Assembly: GCF_014905175.1 (NCBI RefSeq)
Contig: NC_057791.1
Location: 4,588,001-4,652,000, forward strand
Direction of reading: 5' to 3'
Source: Aphidius gifuensis
Lineage: Eukaryota; Arthropoda; Insecta; Hymenoptera; Braconidae
DNA: 64,000 nt
This document shows, one piece after another, positions 35,490 to 48,724 of the stretch. The notes below the pieces were generated by a model. The model saw nothing but the letters and a program-made list of their open reading frames with translations, ran no database searches and was not told where the DNA came from. Position 1 is the stretch's first letter. Every line of letters begins with the position of its first letter. The translations under genes and the position numbers were made by a program.

Positions 35490-35795
35490 TATTATAAAAA
35501 AATGATACAATGACCTATTAAATATATTATCATGATAATTTCCTGATTTTTGAATATTTTTCATACATTTGAAATAGTAAATTAAAATTTATTAATATTT
35601 GATGAATATTAATAGATAATATATCTATATGTATACTAATGCAATAAAAAAACAGCAAAAAAATTATTATTCGAATAAATATACATTGTAATACTGACAC
35701 TTTTCACACGAAAATTCATTCGATAGATTATAACAATGAAACTTTATTAACGAACGGTTGTTGCATCACAAAAATTGCTGTATATATGAACTGTG

Positions 35796-35806
35796 TATAT
35801 ATAAAA
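35796..35806 (+). promoter_or_regulatory. TATA box of fatty acyl-CoA reductase gene 1
   Basis: TATATAAAAG follows GAACTGTG and precedes ACAGTAAAG, about 130 nt upstream of the ATG. The same arrangement is kept in front of the other two copies, which supports a functional core promoter. Confidence 0.6.
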
Positions 35807-35928
35807 GACAGTAAAGTTATTGATTGACAAATCAAAAAAAAATTTTAACGTAATCAGAAGACATTCAACCGGACAGAAAAAAATTCAATATTATTTCCTT
35901 AAATTTATAGCATAAATTAATTGCAAAA

Positions 35929-37903
35929 ATGGACGAAATTTATGATAAAATATCAGATCCTGATTTGTGGGGTGTGGATGATAATGAAGTTAGTAAAATA
36001 CAAAATTTTTATGCAAACAAAACAATTTTTTTTACTGGATGTACTGGTTTTTTTGGTAAAAGTATTATTGAAAAATTATTACGTGCATGTCCAAAATTGA
36101 AGAAAATCTATTTATTTGTACGACCAAAAAAACTATCAGCTAAAGAAAGAATTGAAAAATATTTCAATGATACCGTAAGTAATAAATATATATATAATAT
36201 TTCTTTTTCATTATTAACTATTTTATATTTTGTTCAATATAATTATTTAAAGGTATTCGATAAACTTCGTGAACTACAACCAAAATTCACATCAAAAGTC
36301 GTTATTATTGAAGGAAATTTGGAGAGTCCAAATTTGGGTTTATCAGATGATGATAAAAATATTATAATAAATGAAGCATCAATATTTATTCACAATGCAT
36401 CAAATGTTAAATTTGATTTACGAGTATCACAATCTCTCAATTGCAATGTTATTGGTACAAAAAATATGCTTGATTTAGCAACTCAATGTAAACATCTTGA
36501 AGTATTTGTTTACGTGTCAACAGCTTACTCTCATTGTTATCAACAACACATTTATGAAAAATGTTATCCACCACCATGTGATATGAATATGATTTATGAT
36601 CTTATTGATAATGATCGTGCTCATACAAATGGTTTATCTAAAACTGCAATAACAGAACTAATAGCACCATGGCGAAACATATATACTTTTGGTAAAGCCA
36701 TGGCTGAGAACTTGGTTGAACAGTATGCTACAAAAAGTGATTTCTATTGTACAATATTTAGACCATCAATGAGTAAGCAATATTAAATAACAATATAAAA
36801 TTATATTTTTAATTTTATCCTTTCATTATTTAGATAAATAACTAACTAAAAATTTATTTCTTTTATCAATTTTAGTAATGCTAAGTTATCAGGAGCCAAG
36901 CCCTGGATGGACCAATGGAAACTTAAATGGACCAAGTTCTATATTTACTGCTGTTGGTCTTGGAATATTTCATATTATACCTAAGAGGCATAGTCCAACT
37001 GATATGGTACCTGTCGACATGTGTACGAATGCTCTAATTTCAACAACTTGGGCAGCTGTGAATGAGTAAGAAAAAATTTCTTCTAACAATAATAAATTAG
37101 AAATCACATCTATGATTATATTTATATTATTTTTTATAATTTAGATTCAAATCAGATCAAGTTTTTGTATATAATTATGGAAGTTCAGTCGTTAATCCTA
37201 TAAATGGAAAGCAATTTGAACATTTATCAGGATTTAGAGGTGCTGATTTTCCATCAAGTAAAATGATTGGTCCACATTTTCTACACTCAACAAATTGGTA
37301 TTCATTATTTTTAATAGGGACAATAATATTACTTGTAATTCCTGGTATCATTGCTGACATTGTTTTATTATTATGTGGAAAAAAACCTCTGTAAGTATAT
37401 TTATAGATAAAAATTGATAACACAAATAATAATATATTAATAATCCATTTTTTTTTTTTCAATTATTCATTTTATTTAATAATTCAGTTTTTTTCAATAG
37501 AGCAATAAAGGTGGCTCGTAGAGTAATACCAGTGGTTCCAGATTTACTTTATTTTTCATTTTTCAATAATTGGCGAATTCATGTTCATGAAACAACAAAA
37601 GTTTGGGATAAAATGAATAAACGTGACAATGAATTATTTTTCAATGATTTAAGAAAATTCGATTGGGGAATATATTGTTTTTCTTATTGGTCAGGTACTA
37701 GAAAGTATGTTCTCAAAGATCCAATATCAACACTTGATCAGGGTTTAAAACGTCACTATTATCTTCAAAATGGTTGGAATATATTTTGTATTGCTTTTGT
37801 TCTTTTAATTTTATATATTTTTTCAAATTATTTTTCATTGTTATTAATACCATTTTGTAATCTTATTAAATTATCGAATGTTTACATCACAAATATTCAA
37901 TAA
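35929..37903 (+). CDS. Fatty acyl-CoA reductase, array copy 1
   Basis: Five exons (35929-36174, 36253-36772, 36876-37065, 37145-37390, 37501-37903) give 534 aa. The enzyme family reduces fatty acyl-CoA to fatty alcohol with NADPH, in or at ER/peroxisomal membranes, for waxes, cuticular hydrocarbon precursors or pheromones. The Rossmann motif TGCTGFFG is at 36-43. The active-site pair is Tyr226/Lys230 in YTFGK, after the VYVSTAYSH strand. The C-terminal half carries the male-sterility-type domain (RIHVHETTKVWDKMNKRD, RKYVLKDPIST) and hydrophobic segments near the exon 4 end and the C-terminus. Length and motif order match complete insect reductases. The chain preference cannot be inferred. It is the first of three tandem copies in the same orientation with identical intron phases. 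In the first two exons it differs from copies 2 and 3 only at scattered positions. Confidence 0.92.
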
Positions 37904-39386
37904 TTTAATAGATTCTAAGCATAAAAAAATTCAAATATTAACATTTTCGATATAATTATTATATTACTGCAAGCTAAAAAAAAAATCAAAATGGATAAGA
38001 AGTTAATTTGAGTTATATAATTAAAAGTATAAATATATTTAAAAATTGATATATACCTATCTGCATTATAAGGAGGCAAATAAGCCATAAGCTTGTTTTT
38101 TTTTATATTTAATTTAAGTTAAATTATTATATATACTAAATTGTTTTTTTGGAAATAAAAATATATATTTTTTTGATATTACTGATTTATTCATTTAATC
38201 AAGGTCAATTGAGAATTACGAAACAGAGCAAAACTTAATGTTATTATTAGCAAATGCATATAATAACATAAATAATTTATTTCTTTTTTTTTTTTATATT
38301 AAAAAACCACATGTGTCAAAAATAAAACTTGTTATTTGCTATGAGTTTGAATAATGAGATTTTATTTATCCAAATTAAACTGATACTTTCAATTATAAAT
38401 TTAAATTATATCACAATAAGGTGATAATAATTAAATAAAAAATCAGTGACGTATTTTGTGATTTTTTTATTATACATTTTTATATATGTTTATGTATTAT
38501 TCGAATTTCCAAAATATTTGTATTTTCGTGATTTTTAAAGTTTTGGAATCACATATAATTGAGGTATGATTTTGAAAAAAAGCATATATTTAAAGCACTT
38601 TTAATTGAAAATAAAATAATACATAAAGTTATAAAAATTAAAGAACATAAAATGTTTTCTCCAATGAGCGATAGCAATTATTTAAATAAAAAAAATTAAT
38701 AATAAAAGAAAAATGAAATTTTACTTGCTGATGTATGTATTTTCGTTATTTTTTTTTTAACTGAATTTTATTATTGAAGTTATTAAATTTAAAAAATTAT
38801 AATGTTATTGCCATTTAAAAATATTCAATGATGACAATCAACAATAAAACTAAATCTTTATAAAAAAAAAATAAAACACTTTTTTGTAGGAAAATAGGTA
38901 ACTTAATGATTAATAAATTATTAATAATAATCAAAAGCAGTAACAAAGTTGTGTTATATTATATCTACTATTAATATAGGGGGTCATGCTACGTAATGAT
39001 CACAAAATAATAACATTTTTTTTTTTTTTCCGTTGAGACATTGTTGTATGTCTTTTGCTTACATTGATCTGGAAATCGTGACACGATGACCTACCGAATA
39101 TATTATCATAATATTTTACTGACATTAAAACGGTTGTCATACATTTGAAATAGTAAATTTGAATTTATTAATATTTAATAAATATTAATAGATAATATAT
39201 CTATATATACTAAGGTAATTGAAAATCAGGAGAAAGATTATTATTAAAAAAAATACATTGTAATACAGACACTTTTCACACGAAAATTTTAATTATATTG
39301 CATGAAAATTCCTTCAATAATAAACAATGAAACTTTTTTAAAAAACGGTTGTTGCAATACAAAAATTGTTGTATGAACTGTGTTGA

Positions 39387-39395
39387 TATATAAAG
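39387..39395 (+). promoter_or_regulatory. TATA box of fatty acyl-CoA reductase gene 2
   Basis: TATATAAAG follows GTATGAACTGTGTTGA and precedes CAGTAAAAT, about 125 nt before the ATG. The block is shared with copies 1 and 3. Confidence 0.6.
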
Positions 39396-39519
39396 CAGTA
39401 AAATTATTAATCGACAGATCGTATAAAAACTTTAACGTGATCATAGAACATTCAACCAGACAGAATAAATAAAAATAATTTCAATATTATTTTCTTATAT
39501 TCATAGCATTGAATCTAAA

Positions 39520-41455
39520 ATGGATGAAATTTATGATAAAATATCAGATCCTGATTTGTGGGGTGTTGATGATCGTGAAGTTAGTGAAATACAAAATTTT
39601 TATGCAAATAAAACAATTTTTTTTACTGGATGTACTGGTTTTTTTGGTAAAAGTATTATTGAAAAATTATTACGTGCGTGTCCAAAATTAAAAAAAATAT
39701 ATTTATTTGTACGGCCAAAAAAATTATCAGCTAAAGAAAGAATTGAAAAATATTTTAATGATACCGTAAGTAATAAATAAATATAGATATATACTATTTC
39801 ATTTCCATTATGAATACTATTTAATATTTTGTTTAATTTAATTATTTAAAGACATTCGATAAACTTCGTGAACTACAACCAAAATTTACATCAAAAGTCG
39901 TTATTATTGAAGGAAACTTGGAGAGTCTAAATTTGGGTTTATCTGATGATGATAAAAATATTATAATAAATGAAGCATCAATATTTATTCACAATGCATC
40001 AAATGTTAAATTTGATTTACGAATATCACAATCTCTCAATTGCAATGTTATTGGTACAAAAAATATGCTTGATTTAGCAACTCAATGTAAACGTCTTGAA
40101 GTATTTGTTTACGTCTCAACAGCTTATTCTCATTGTTATGAAAAACATATTTATGAAAAATGTTATCCACCACCATGTAATATGAATATGATTTATGATC
40201 TCATTGATAATGATCGTGCTCATACAAATGGATTATCTAAAACTGCAATAACAGAGTTAACAGCACCATGGCCCAATATATATGCATTTGGTAAAGCAAT
40301 GGCTGAGAGCTTAGTTGAACAGTATGCTAAAAAAAGTGATTTCTATTGTACAATATTTAGACCATCAATTAGTAAGCAATATTGTATATTATATTTTTAA
40401 TTTTATTTTTTTATTATTTAGAAACATAACTATAATTAAAAATTTATTTCTTTTATTAATTGAAGTAATGCCAAGCTATCAAGAGCCAAGCCCTGGATGG
40501 ACTGATGGAAATCTCAATGGACCAAATACTATATTCACAGCTGTTGGTCTTGGAATACTTCATATTGGACCTAAAATTTACAGTCCATTTGACATGGTAC
40601 CCGTTGACATGTGTACAAATGCTTTACTTTCAACAACTTGGGCAACTGTGATGAAGTTAGTTTAGTTTAAAAATAAAAATGAAATTCATTAATTAACATG
40701 AAACATTAATAATACTATTCTTTTATTTAGGGATAATTCAGATCAAGTTTTTGTATATAATTATGGAAGTTCAGTCGTTAATCCTATAAATGCAGAGCGA
40801 TTTGGACATTTATCATATGTTGGTGGTGTTGATTATCCATCAAGTAAAATGATAGGTCCACATTTTGTTTACACAACAAACTGGCTATCATTATTTTTTA
40901 TAGGAACAATAATATTTCTTGTAATTCCTGGTATCATTGCTGACATTGTTTTATTATTATGTGGAAAAAAACCTTTGTAAGTATAATGATAGATAATAAA
41001 GTAATAACACAAATAATAATATATTATATTAATAATAATCAATTTTTTTCAATAGAGTAATAAAGGTGGCCCGTAGAGCAATACCATTGATTCCAGATTT
41101 GCTTCATTTTTCATATTTAAATAGTTGGCGAATTCATGTTCATGAAACAACAAAAGTTTGGGATAAAATGAATAAACGTGACAATGAATTATTTTTCAAT
41201 GATTTAAGAAAATTCGATTGGGGAATATATTGTTGTTACTATTGGTTTGGTATTAGAAAATATGTTCTCAAAGATCCAATATCAACAGTCGATCAGGGTT
41301 TAAAACGCTTCTTCTATCTTCAAAATGGTTGGAATATATTTTGTATTGGTTTTGTTTTTTTAATTTTATATATTTTTTCAAATTATTTTTCATTGTTATT
41401 AATTCCATTTTGTAATCTTATAAAATTATTGAATATTTACATCACAAATATTTAA
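39520..41455 (+). CDS. Fatty acyl-CoA reductase, array copy 2
   Basis: Five exons (39520-39765, 39852-40371, 40466-40655, 40731-40976, 41056-41455) give 533 aa. The first four exons are the same length as in copy 1. TGCTGFFG (36-43) and the active-site YAFGK are present, so the enzyme should be active. Exon 3 ends at AA/GTTAGT, a weaker donor than the GTAAG used in the other copies, but phase and length confirm it. Relative to copy 1, changes concentrate in exons 3 and 4 (for example VGLGILHIGPKIYSPFDMVP) and in the C-terminal domain (YYWFGIRKYVLKDPISTVDQ). It probably makes fatty alcohols from a similar acyl-CoA pool, expressed from its own copied promoter. Confidence 0.92.
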
Positions 41456-42636
41456 TAATTTAAAAGATAAAGCATAAAAAAATTCAAATATCAACACTTT
41501 TGACATAATTATTATATTACTGCGAGCTAAAGAAAAAATCAAAACGAATAAGAATTAATTGTGAATATAATATAATTAAAAGTATAAATATATTTTAAGA
41601 TTGATATATACATGTATATGCATAATACGAATCAGGCAAATAAGCCGAAAGCTTGTGTTTTTTGGAAATAAAAATATATATTTTTGTGATATTACTGATT
41701 TATTTTTTTAATCAACATCAATTGAAAATTACAAAACAAAGCAAAACTTTATGTTATTAGGGAGCAAAAGCAAATAATAACATAAATAATTTCTTTTTTT
41801 TTTATATTGAAAAACCACATGTGTCAAAAACAAAACTTGTTCTTTGCTATGAGTTTAAATAAAGAGATTTTATTTATTCAAATTGAACTGATATTTTCAA
41901 TTATAAATTTAAATTGTATCATGATAAGGTAATAATAATCAAATAAAAAATCAGTGACGTATTTTGTGATTTTTTTATTATACATTTTAATATATTTAAA
42001 TAAAAAAATCAATAATAAAAGAAAAATGAACACTTACTTGCTTATATATGTTTTTTGTTTATTCAAAATAATGTTTATTAGCATATAAAAATATTCAATG
42101 ATGTCAGTCAATAATTAAAACTAAATTTTTACAAAAAAAAAAAAGACACAACTTCATTGTAATAGAATAAAAACTTAATAATGAATCATTCAAAACAGCG
42201 ACACAATTGTGATATCTACTGTGTCATAGTGATTATCACAATATAATGACAATTTTTTTTTCCTTCATACATTGTAGTCCGTCTCTTGCGTTCATTAATC
42301 AACACACTTATTCTGAAAATCATGACACAATGACCTATCGAATATATTATCATGATATTTTCACAATATTGAAATATTCATCAAGTATTTGAAATGATAA
42401 TTTTTGATTTATTTTTGTTCATTGTATATATTAGACATTAACATAATATATGTATATATATATATATGTTATAATGTGATTGAAAATTATAAAAAAATAT
42501 TAGCATACTTTTTTCACACGGTAAATTTGATTTATTGAAATTAGAATTGTTTGAGCACAATAATTCAATAATCAACATTATAACTGTTTTTCGAAAACAG
42601 TCATATTAATATATATTGTTGTATGAACTGTGTTGA

Positions 42637-42646
42637 TATATAGAAG
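42637..42646 (+). promoter_or_regulatory. TATA box of fatty acyl-CoA reductase gene 3
   Basis: TATATAGAAG follows GTATGAACTGTGTTGA and precedes ACAGTCAAA. One base differs from the TATATAAAAG of copy 1, which might lower strength. Confidence 0.55.
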
Positions 42647-42769
42647 ACAGTCAAATTATTGGCTGATAAATCACATTTAAATTTTGATAATAAGACAATT
42701 GGCCGAACAGAGTATCTTACAAAAATCCAAATTATTTTATATAATTAATAGCATAAAATAATTGATAAA

Positions 42770-44650
42770 ATGGATGAAATTTATGATAAAATATCAGATC
42801 CTGATTTGTGGGGAGTGGATGATAGTGAAGTTAGTGAAATACAAAATTTTTATGCGAATAAAACAATTTTTTTTACTGGATGTACTGGTTTTTTTGGTAA
42901 AAGTATTATTGAAAAATTATTACGTGCATGTCCAAAATTAAAAAAAATTTATTTATTTGTACGACCAAAAAAATTATCATCTAAAGAAAGAATTGAAAAA
43001 TATTTTAATGATACGGTAAGTAATAAATATATATACTATTTTATTTTCATTATTAACTATTTTATATTTTGTTTAATATAATTATTTAAAGATATTCGAT
43101 AAAATTCGTGAACTACAACCAAAATTTACATCAAAAGTCGTTATTATTGAAGGAAATTTGGAGAGTCCAAATTTGGGTTTATCAGATGATGATAAAAATA
43201 TTATAATAAATGAAGCATCAATATTTATTCACAATGCATCAAATGTTAAATTTGATATACGAGTATCACAATCTCTCAATTGCAATGTTATTGGTACAAA
43301 AAATATGCTTGATTTAGCAACTCAATGTAAACATCTTGAAGTATTTGTTTACGTGTCAACAGCTTTTTCTCATTGTTATGAAAAACATATTTATGAAAAA
43401 TGTTATCCACCACCATGTGATATGAATATGATTTATGATCTCATTGATAATGATCGTGCTCATACAAATGGTTTATCTAAAACTGCAATAACAGAATTAA
43501 CAGCACCTTGGCCCAATATATATGCATTTAGTAAAGCGATGGCAGAGAACTTAGTTGAACAGTATGCTAAAAAAAGTGATTTTTATTGTACAATATTTAG
43601 ACCATCAATTAGTAAGCAATAACAATATTATTTCATAAAATATCAAAATGATTGTGTAAATTTTTGCCTTTTTTTTTCAAGTTTTGCCAAGTTTTCAAGA
43701 GCCTACTTCCGGATGGACTGACGGAAATTTAAATGGACCAGTTGTAATAAGTATTGGTACTGGCCTTGGATTACTCCATCTTGGACCTAGTCCGCTAAAC
43801 AATTCATTGGACATGGTACCTGTCGATATGTGTACGAATGCTCTAATTTCAACAACATGGGCAACTGTTACCGATAAGTAATGAAAATCATTAATTAATA
43901 TGAAACATTATTAATGCTATATTTTTTTTATTTAGAAATAAATCGGATCAAGTTTCTGTGTATAATTATGCAAGTTCAGTCGTTAATCCAATCAGTTTAA
44001 TTCAACTTGGTGAGTTAGGCTATGCTCAAGGAATTGATTTTCCATCTAACAAAATGGTTGGTCCACTTTATTTTTGCTCGACAAATTGGTATACATTATT
44101 TTTCATAGGATCAATATTTTTACTTTTAATTCCTGGTATCATTGGTGATATTGTATTATTATTATGTGGAAAAAAACCTCTGTAAGTTTCATTACAAATA
44201 TTATTACAATAATGAAAATAATAATTTAATTTTTTCTTTTATTCAAATAGAGCTTTGAGTGTGGCTCGTAGAGCAATACCATTGATTCCAGATATACTTT
44301 ATTTTTCACTTTTAAATAATTGGCGAATTCATGTTCATGAAACAACAAAAGTTTGGGATAAAATGAATAAACGTGACAGTGAATTATTTTTTAATGATTT
44401 AAGAAAACTTGATTGGAGTATATTCTGCTGTTACTATTGGCCGAGTTGTAGAAAATATATTCTCAAAGAACCATTATCAACACTTAAGCAAGCAAAAAAA
44501 CGTTTTTTTATTCTTCAAAGCGCTGGAAAAATATTTGTCATTGGTGTTATTTGTTTAATTTTATATATATTTTCTAATTATTTATCATTGCTATTAATTC
44601 CATTTATAAATCTTATAAAATTATTGAATTTTTTTATTACAAAAAATTAA
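42770..44650 (+). CDS. Fatty acyl-CoA reductase, array copy 3
   Basis: Five exons (42770-43015, 43092-43611, 43682-43877, 43936-44181, 44251-44650) give 535 aa. TGCTGFFG and the active-site YAFSK are intact. Exons 1 and 2 are nearly identical to those of copies 1 and 2. Exon 3 is strongly diverged and two codons longer (VVISIGTGLGLLHLGPSPLN), and the C-terminal exon also differs (YWPSCRKYILKEPLSTLKQA). This uneven divergence suggests either gene conversion in the 5' half or selection on the 3' half, where the substrate pocket and membrane segments lie. It is the last member of the array and faces DHX33 tail to tail, about 220 bp away. Confidence 0.92.
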
Positions 44651-44871
44651 TTTAATTTAACATTTATTAAATTAATAAAACTGTCAATAATGCCTTTAAT
44701 AAAATTTTTATTATAATTGTATGTATATAATTTATAAAAGTTTTAATAACACGTGCATCAAAAACACATGTTTATTTTTGTATAAAAATATTGACAAAAA
44801 AAAGAAAATATAATTATACATCTTCAATAAAATATAGCAAATATTTATACAATGTAAAGAATAATAAAATA

Positions 44872-47319
44872 TTAATTACTAGATGATGATGATGATTTAG
44901 ACATAAGCCAGGAATTTTCAATAACTGATAAATTACGAAGATAACATTTACCAGTAACAACAACTTCAGTAAATAAAATAAGAGGTGGACGAAGTGTATG
45001 AAGACTTGATGATGGATGAATTGCAACTGGACATCTTGTTGAAACCTATTAAAATAATTAATTATAATTATATTAAAAAATTAATCTTGTTAAAGTTATG
45101 TATAAATAAAAAAATAAAAAACTTACAGTTATGTAAGAATTATCACGTTGTATTTCAGCTAAATTATCAGATAGACCTTCAAGTAGAGCTCGTCTAAGAG
45201 GCTCAGTATTATTACCACAACTTGAAATTTCTAAATTAGCTTTAGTAGCAAGTGTTTCTAATTGTCGTCTTACATCAATTGCATACTCTAAATTTCTATG
45301 ATGTATTGAATTTTCATTACACCACATTTTTTTTTGTGTTACATTTAAATAACTACGATAAACATTTAACATTGTAACATGATCACCATCTGGAGATGCA
45401 AATCTAATCAAAGAAATAAACAGGTAAATTATATGTATTATTAATTAGATGAATGACAAAAAATATAATGATAATACCTTGCTTTAGCTGCATGTGCTTG
45501 TTCACGTTTACCTGGATGTTCAGTAAATATTGATTCACCAGATAATAAAGCAATAACAGTTAATGCTTCATCAAGACATTTGTATTCAACAGATGCCATT
45601 AATACTTTAGTAAAACGTGGATCAAGAGGAAAACGTGACATTGTTTTACCAATTTTTGTTAATATTGGTGGTGTATTTTCAATAGCACCAAGTTTTTTTA
45701 ATGATGTAATAGCAATATCAATTGATTCTTTTGGTGGTTTATCAATAAAATCAAATGTTGTTATATCAATACCAATTGTTAATAATTGTAATGCAACACC
45801 AGCTAATGAACAACGTTGAATTTCAGGAATTGGCATTTCTTTCATTTTATCAAAATCAATTTTAGTAAATGTACGATAACAATTACCAGCACGTTCACGA
45901 CCAGCACGTCCAGTACGTTGCCAAGCTTGTGCTTTTGATATTTTTTCAACTTTTAATACATCAAGACCAGTTGTTGGATGATGTGTTCTTGATTTAACAA
46001 CACCAGTATCAATTATATGACAAATACCTCCAATTGTAACAGATGTTTCAGCAACATTTGTTGCAATAACAAGTTTACGTAAACCAGCTGATGATGGTTT
46101 AAATGCTTCTAATTGTTGATGATTTGGTAATGCTGAATAAAGTGGAAATATTTTTAAATTTGGATAACCTTTTCCTTCAAGTTGTTTATTAACTTGTCTT
46201 GCACTTGTAACAGCAGCTTCAATTTCTTCTTGACCAGTTAAAAATATTAATATATCCTCACTGTAAATAATAATTTATTATTTAAAATAAAAATACAAAA
46301 TAAAATAAATCAATAAAACTTACTTTGCTGGTGATTCACGATGTATTTGAAAAGCAGTTACAAGTGATGAAAATACATAATCATCTTGTTTTTTAATTGA
46401 ATGATATATATTTACTGGAAATTGTCTACCCTCTAAATAAATAACTGGTGCTTGAAAATATTTATGAAATTTATCAACATCCATTGTTGCTGACATAATA
46501 ATTAATTTTAATGGTGTTAAATTTTTTTTTTTACGTAAATTTTGTGCTCTTCTAGCAACACCAAGTAATACATCTGTTTGTACTGATCTTTCATGTGCTT
46601 CATCAAGTATAATAACTGAATAATTTGTTAAACATTCATTATTCATAGCTTCACGTACCATCATACCATCAGTTAAATATTTAATTCTTGTTTGTGAACT
46701 TGTAACATCTTCAAATCTAACACAATAACCAACTAATTTACCAATTTGTACATTTTGTTCTTGTGATACTCTTTTTGCAATTGATACTGCAGCAACTCTA
46801 CGTGGTTGTGTTATACCAATACGTCCAGAACAACCAACAATACCAAATTTTAATAATAATTGTGGTATTTGAGTTGTTTTACCACTACCAGTTTCACCAA
46901 TAACAATTAAACTATCATTTTCACGTATTTTTTCCATCAATCTAGATTAAGAAAAATTAAAAATAATAATAATTATTCAGTTATTTTTATACTCAAATTA
47001 CCTATAGAAATCATTTTCACATTTATTTTGAGGTTGTGTTTCATTTTATTATTTTGTATTTATTTAATAGAAAAATTAAATACCTTTTACGATGCAAATA
47101 TACTGGTAATGATTCTCTTTGTTGTTGAATAGTCAGTGTATTTTTATCTGTATTATCTTTTTTAATATTATTATTACCGTCATCATCATGTTTTAATTTT
47201 TTATTATTTGTACCATCTTTAAAAATTACTGGTGTTGGTCTTTTTGTTGTTACTTTTGAAAATACTTTTGAACTTCCCATAAGATTATACTTTGATTCAT
47301 CATGATCATAAACACCCAT
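44872..47319 (-). CDS. DHX33: DEAH-box ATP-dependent RNA helicase, DHX33-like
   Basis: Five exons (47319-47084, 46941-46324, 46260-45478, 45403-45127, 45045-44872) join to 695 aa. After a short charged N-terminus come Walker A GETGSGKT (94-101), TQPRRVAA, the DEAH box (192-195), SATMDVDKF, YLEGRQFPVNIY, FLTGQEEIE, TNVAETSVT and motif VI QRTGRAGRER. The C-terminal winged-helix, ratchet and OB-fold regions follow, with the PEIQRCSLAGVALQLL and CPVAIHPSSSL signatures. The YLEGRQ and PEIQRC signatures and total length fit DHX33 better than DHX35 or the spliceosomal DEAH proteins. DHX33 acts in ribosomal RNA synthesis and translation initiation. The gene is tail to tail with the reductase array and head to tail with MFSD1. 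Confidence 0.9.
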
Positions 47320-48724
47320 GATTATTTTTATTTAAATATCTCTATTGATATTTATTTTTATAAAATATATTGCAACAAGTTTTGACCTAGGACAGTAATT
47401 TTTTTTTTATTCGCAAGTTGACCCCAGCAACACACTCTTTAACACGTGTTTAGAAAATTTCAACAGCTGTTCAATACACATACGCACACACTTGCAAATG
47501 ATATTTTTTTTTTTTTATTAAATGTCATTAAATGGCGGGTAAAAGGGCTGAGTGTTTAAAAATGTTTAAACTTTTTCAATAATAGAAAATTAGGTATTAA
47601 TAAAACAAAAAAAATAGAGTCATTTTGAAACTTTAAACAATTTAATTAATTTTTCATTACTTATAATTAACATATAATTTATTTTTTTCATCAAATCAGA
47701 TTAATACATTTGTGTTATTAATTATCCAATAAATTGGAATGTTTTTTAAAGCTTTTTATTATTATTTATTTTCAAATTTTAAATATTGACATATTTAGTT
47801 GTAAAAACACAAACTAACATGACAAATATTTAACACTGAAATTATATTTATATATAATTTTGAATTTTACGATTAATAAACTAACATAATTATTATTAAT
47901 ATTGTGCGTCACATTTTAAACAATTTTTAAATGACATAATTATTTAAATATTATGACTTTTACATATTCACATTTATATTTTTTTACTAAACAATTTTTT
48001 CAATCAATTTTTATATTTATTATTATTATTATTATTATTTAATCTCATATCTCGTTTTAAATTCCTTGTTTTTTTTTTTTTTTAATTGGTACATAAATTT
48101 ATCACAGATTATTATGCTGCGTAACGGGAAGACACAATGAAAAATATTAATTTTGTAACGAGACATACATTACTTGTGTTTTTCTTTTTTAATGTACAAA
48201 TTAATTGCTAATGTCTGCTATCTGTCATCGATAAATTTATGGTCAAAGTTCAATTAATTTTTATATTTATTATCAATTTAATAAATTTTTCATCTTCAGA
48301 ATAGATTATTCCTTTTTTTTCTTTTTCTTTTTGGCAACGCAGCTGTGTGCTCTTCTTCAATACGCAAAGAAATAATTATAAAAAAAAAAAAAAAATTATT
48401 TTGAGATATTAATAATAATAATAAATTCACGTAGAATAAATTATTAATTTTTTTTTTTTTCTTTTATATATAAATCGAGCTGTTTTGTCATGAAATTTGA
48501 ACACTCGGGTGTGTAAAAATTAATGATTTAAAATGCAGATCTGTCATCGAATTGATTGATACGTAATTAATTTTATATTTGAAGGTATCTGTAAATAATA
48601 GTTAAAAAAAAAAAAATAGTGGAGAAAAAAAAAGAGAAATAATATTACGCTAGATATATATTTTTGTTTTTTTTTTTTTTTTTATGATAATATTAGTTAA
48701 TTATGTTAAATGAAATGTTATTTG
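47320..48724. other. Intergenic region between DHX33 and MFSD1
   Basis: This 1.4-kb AT-rich stretch should contain the DHX33 promoter and the 3' UTR of MFSD1. No open frame with recognisable protein or RNA gene was seen. Confidence 0.5.

Larger units (their letters stand above)
35490..38480 (+). repeat. Tandem duplication unit 1 of the fatty acyl-CoA reductase array
   Basis: The unit includes the gene plus 5' sequence (from TTATCATGATAATTT) and about 500 bp of 3' sequence. The 5' flank resembles 39100-39519 and 42330-42769. The 3' block, including CAGTGACGTATTTTGTGA, recurs near 41953. Coordinates are approximate. Confidence 0.65.
39100..41990 (+). repeat. Tandem duplication unit 2 of the fatty acyl-CoA reductase array
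   Basis: The unit contains the second reductase gene with 5' and 3' flanks homologous to unit 1. Examples are CATACATTTGAAATAGTAAA upstream and CAGTGACGTATTTTGTGA downstream. Some internal A/T sequence of the unit 1 3' flank is shortened here. Coordinates are approximate. Confidence 0.65.
42330..44650 (+). repeat. Tandem duplication unit 3 of the fatty acyl-CoA reductase array
   Basis: The 5' flank and gene match units 1 and 2, but the sequence after the stop codon at 44650 does not resemble the shared 3' block. The array therefore ends here, at or just past the gene. Coordinates are approximate. Confidence 0.6.

Noticed and set aside
47041..47083. Read-through of the first DHX33 exon into the following intron
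   Set aside because: A GGTATT donor at 47083 and an in-phase acceptor before 46941 restore the conserved helicase sequence without the extra residues.
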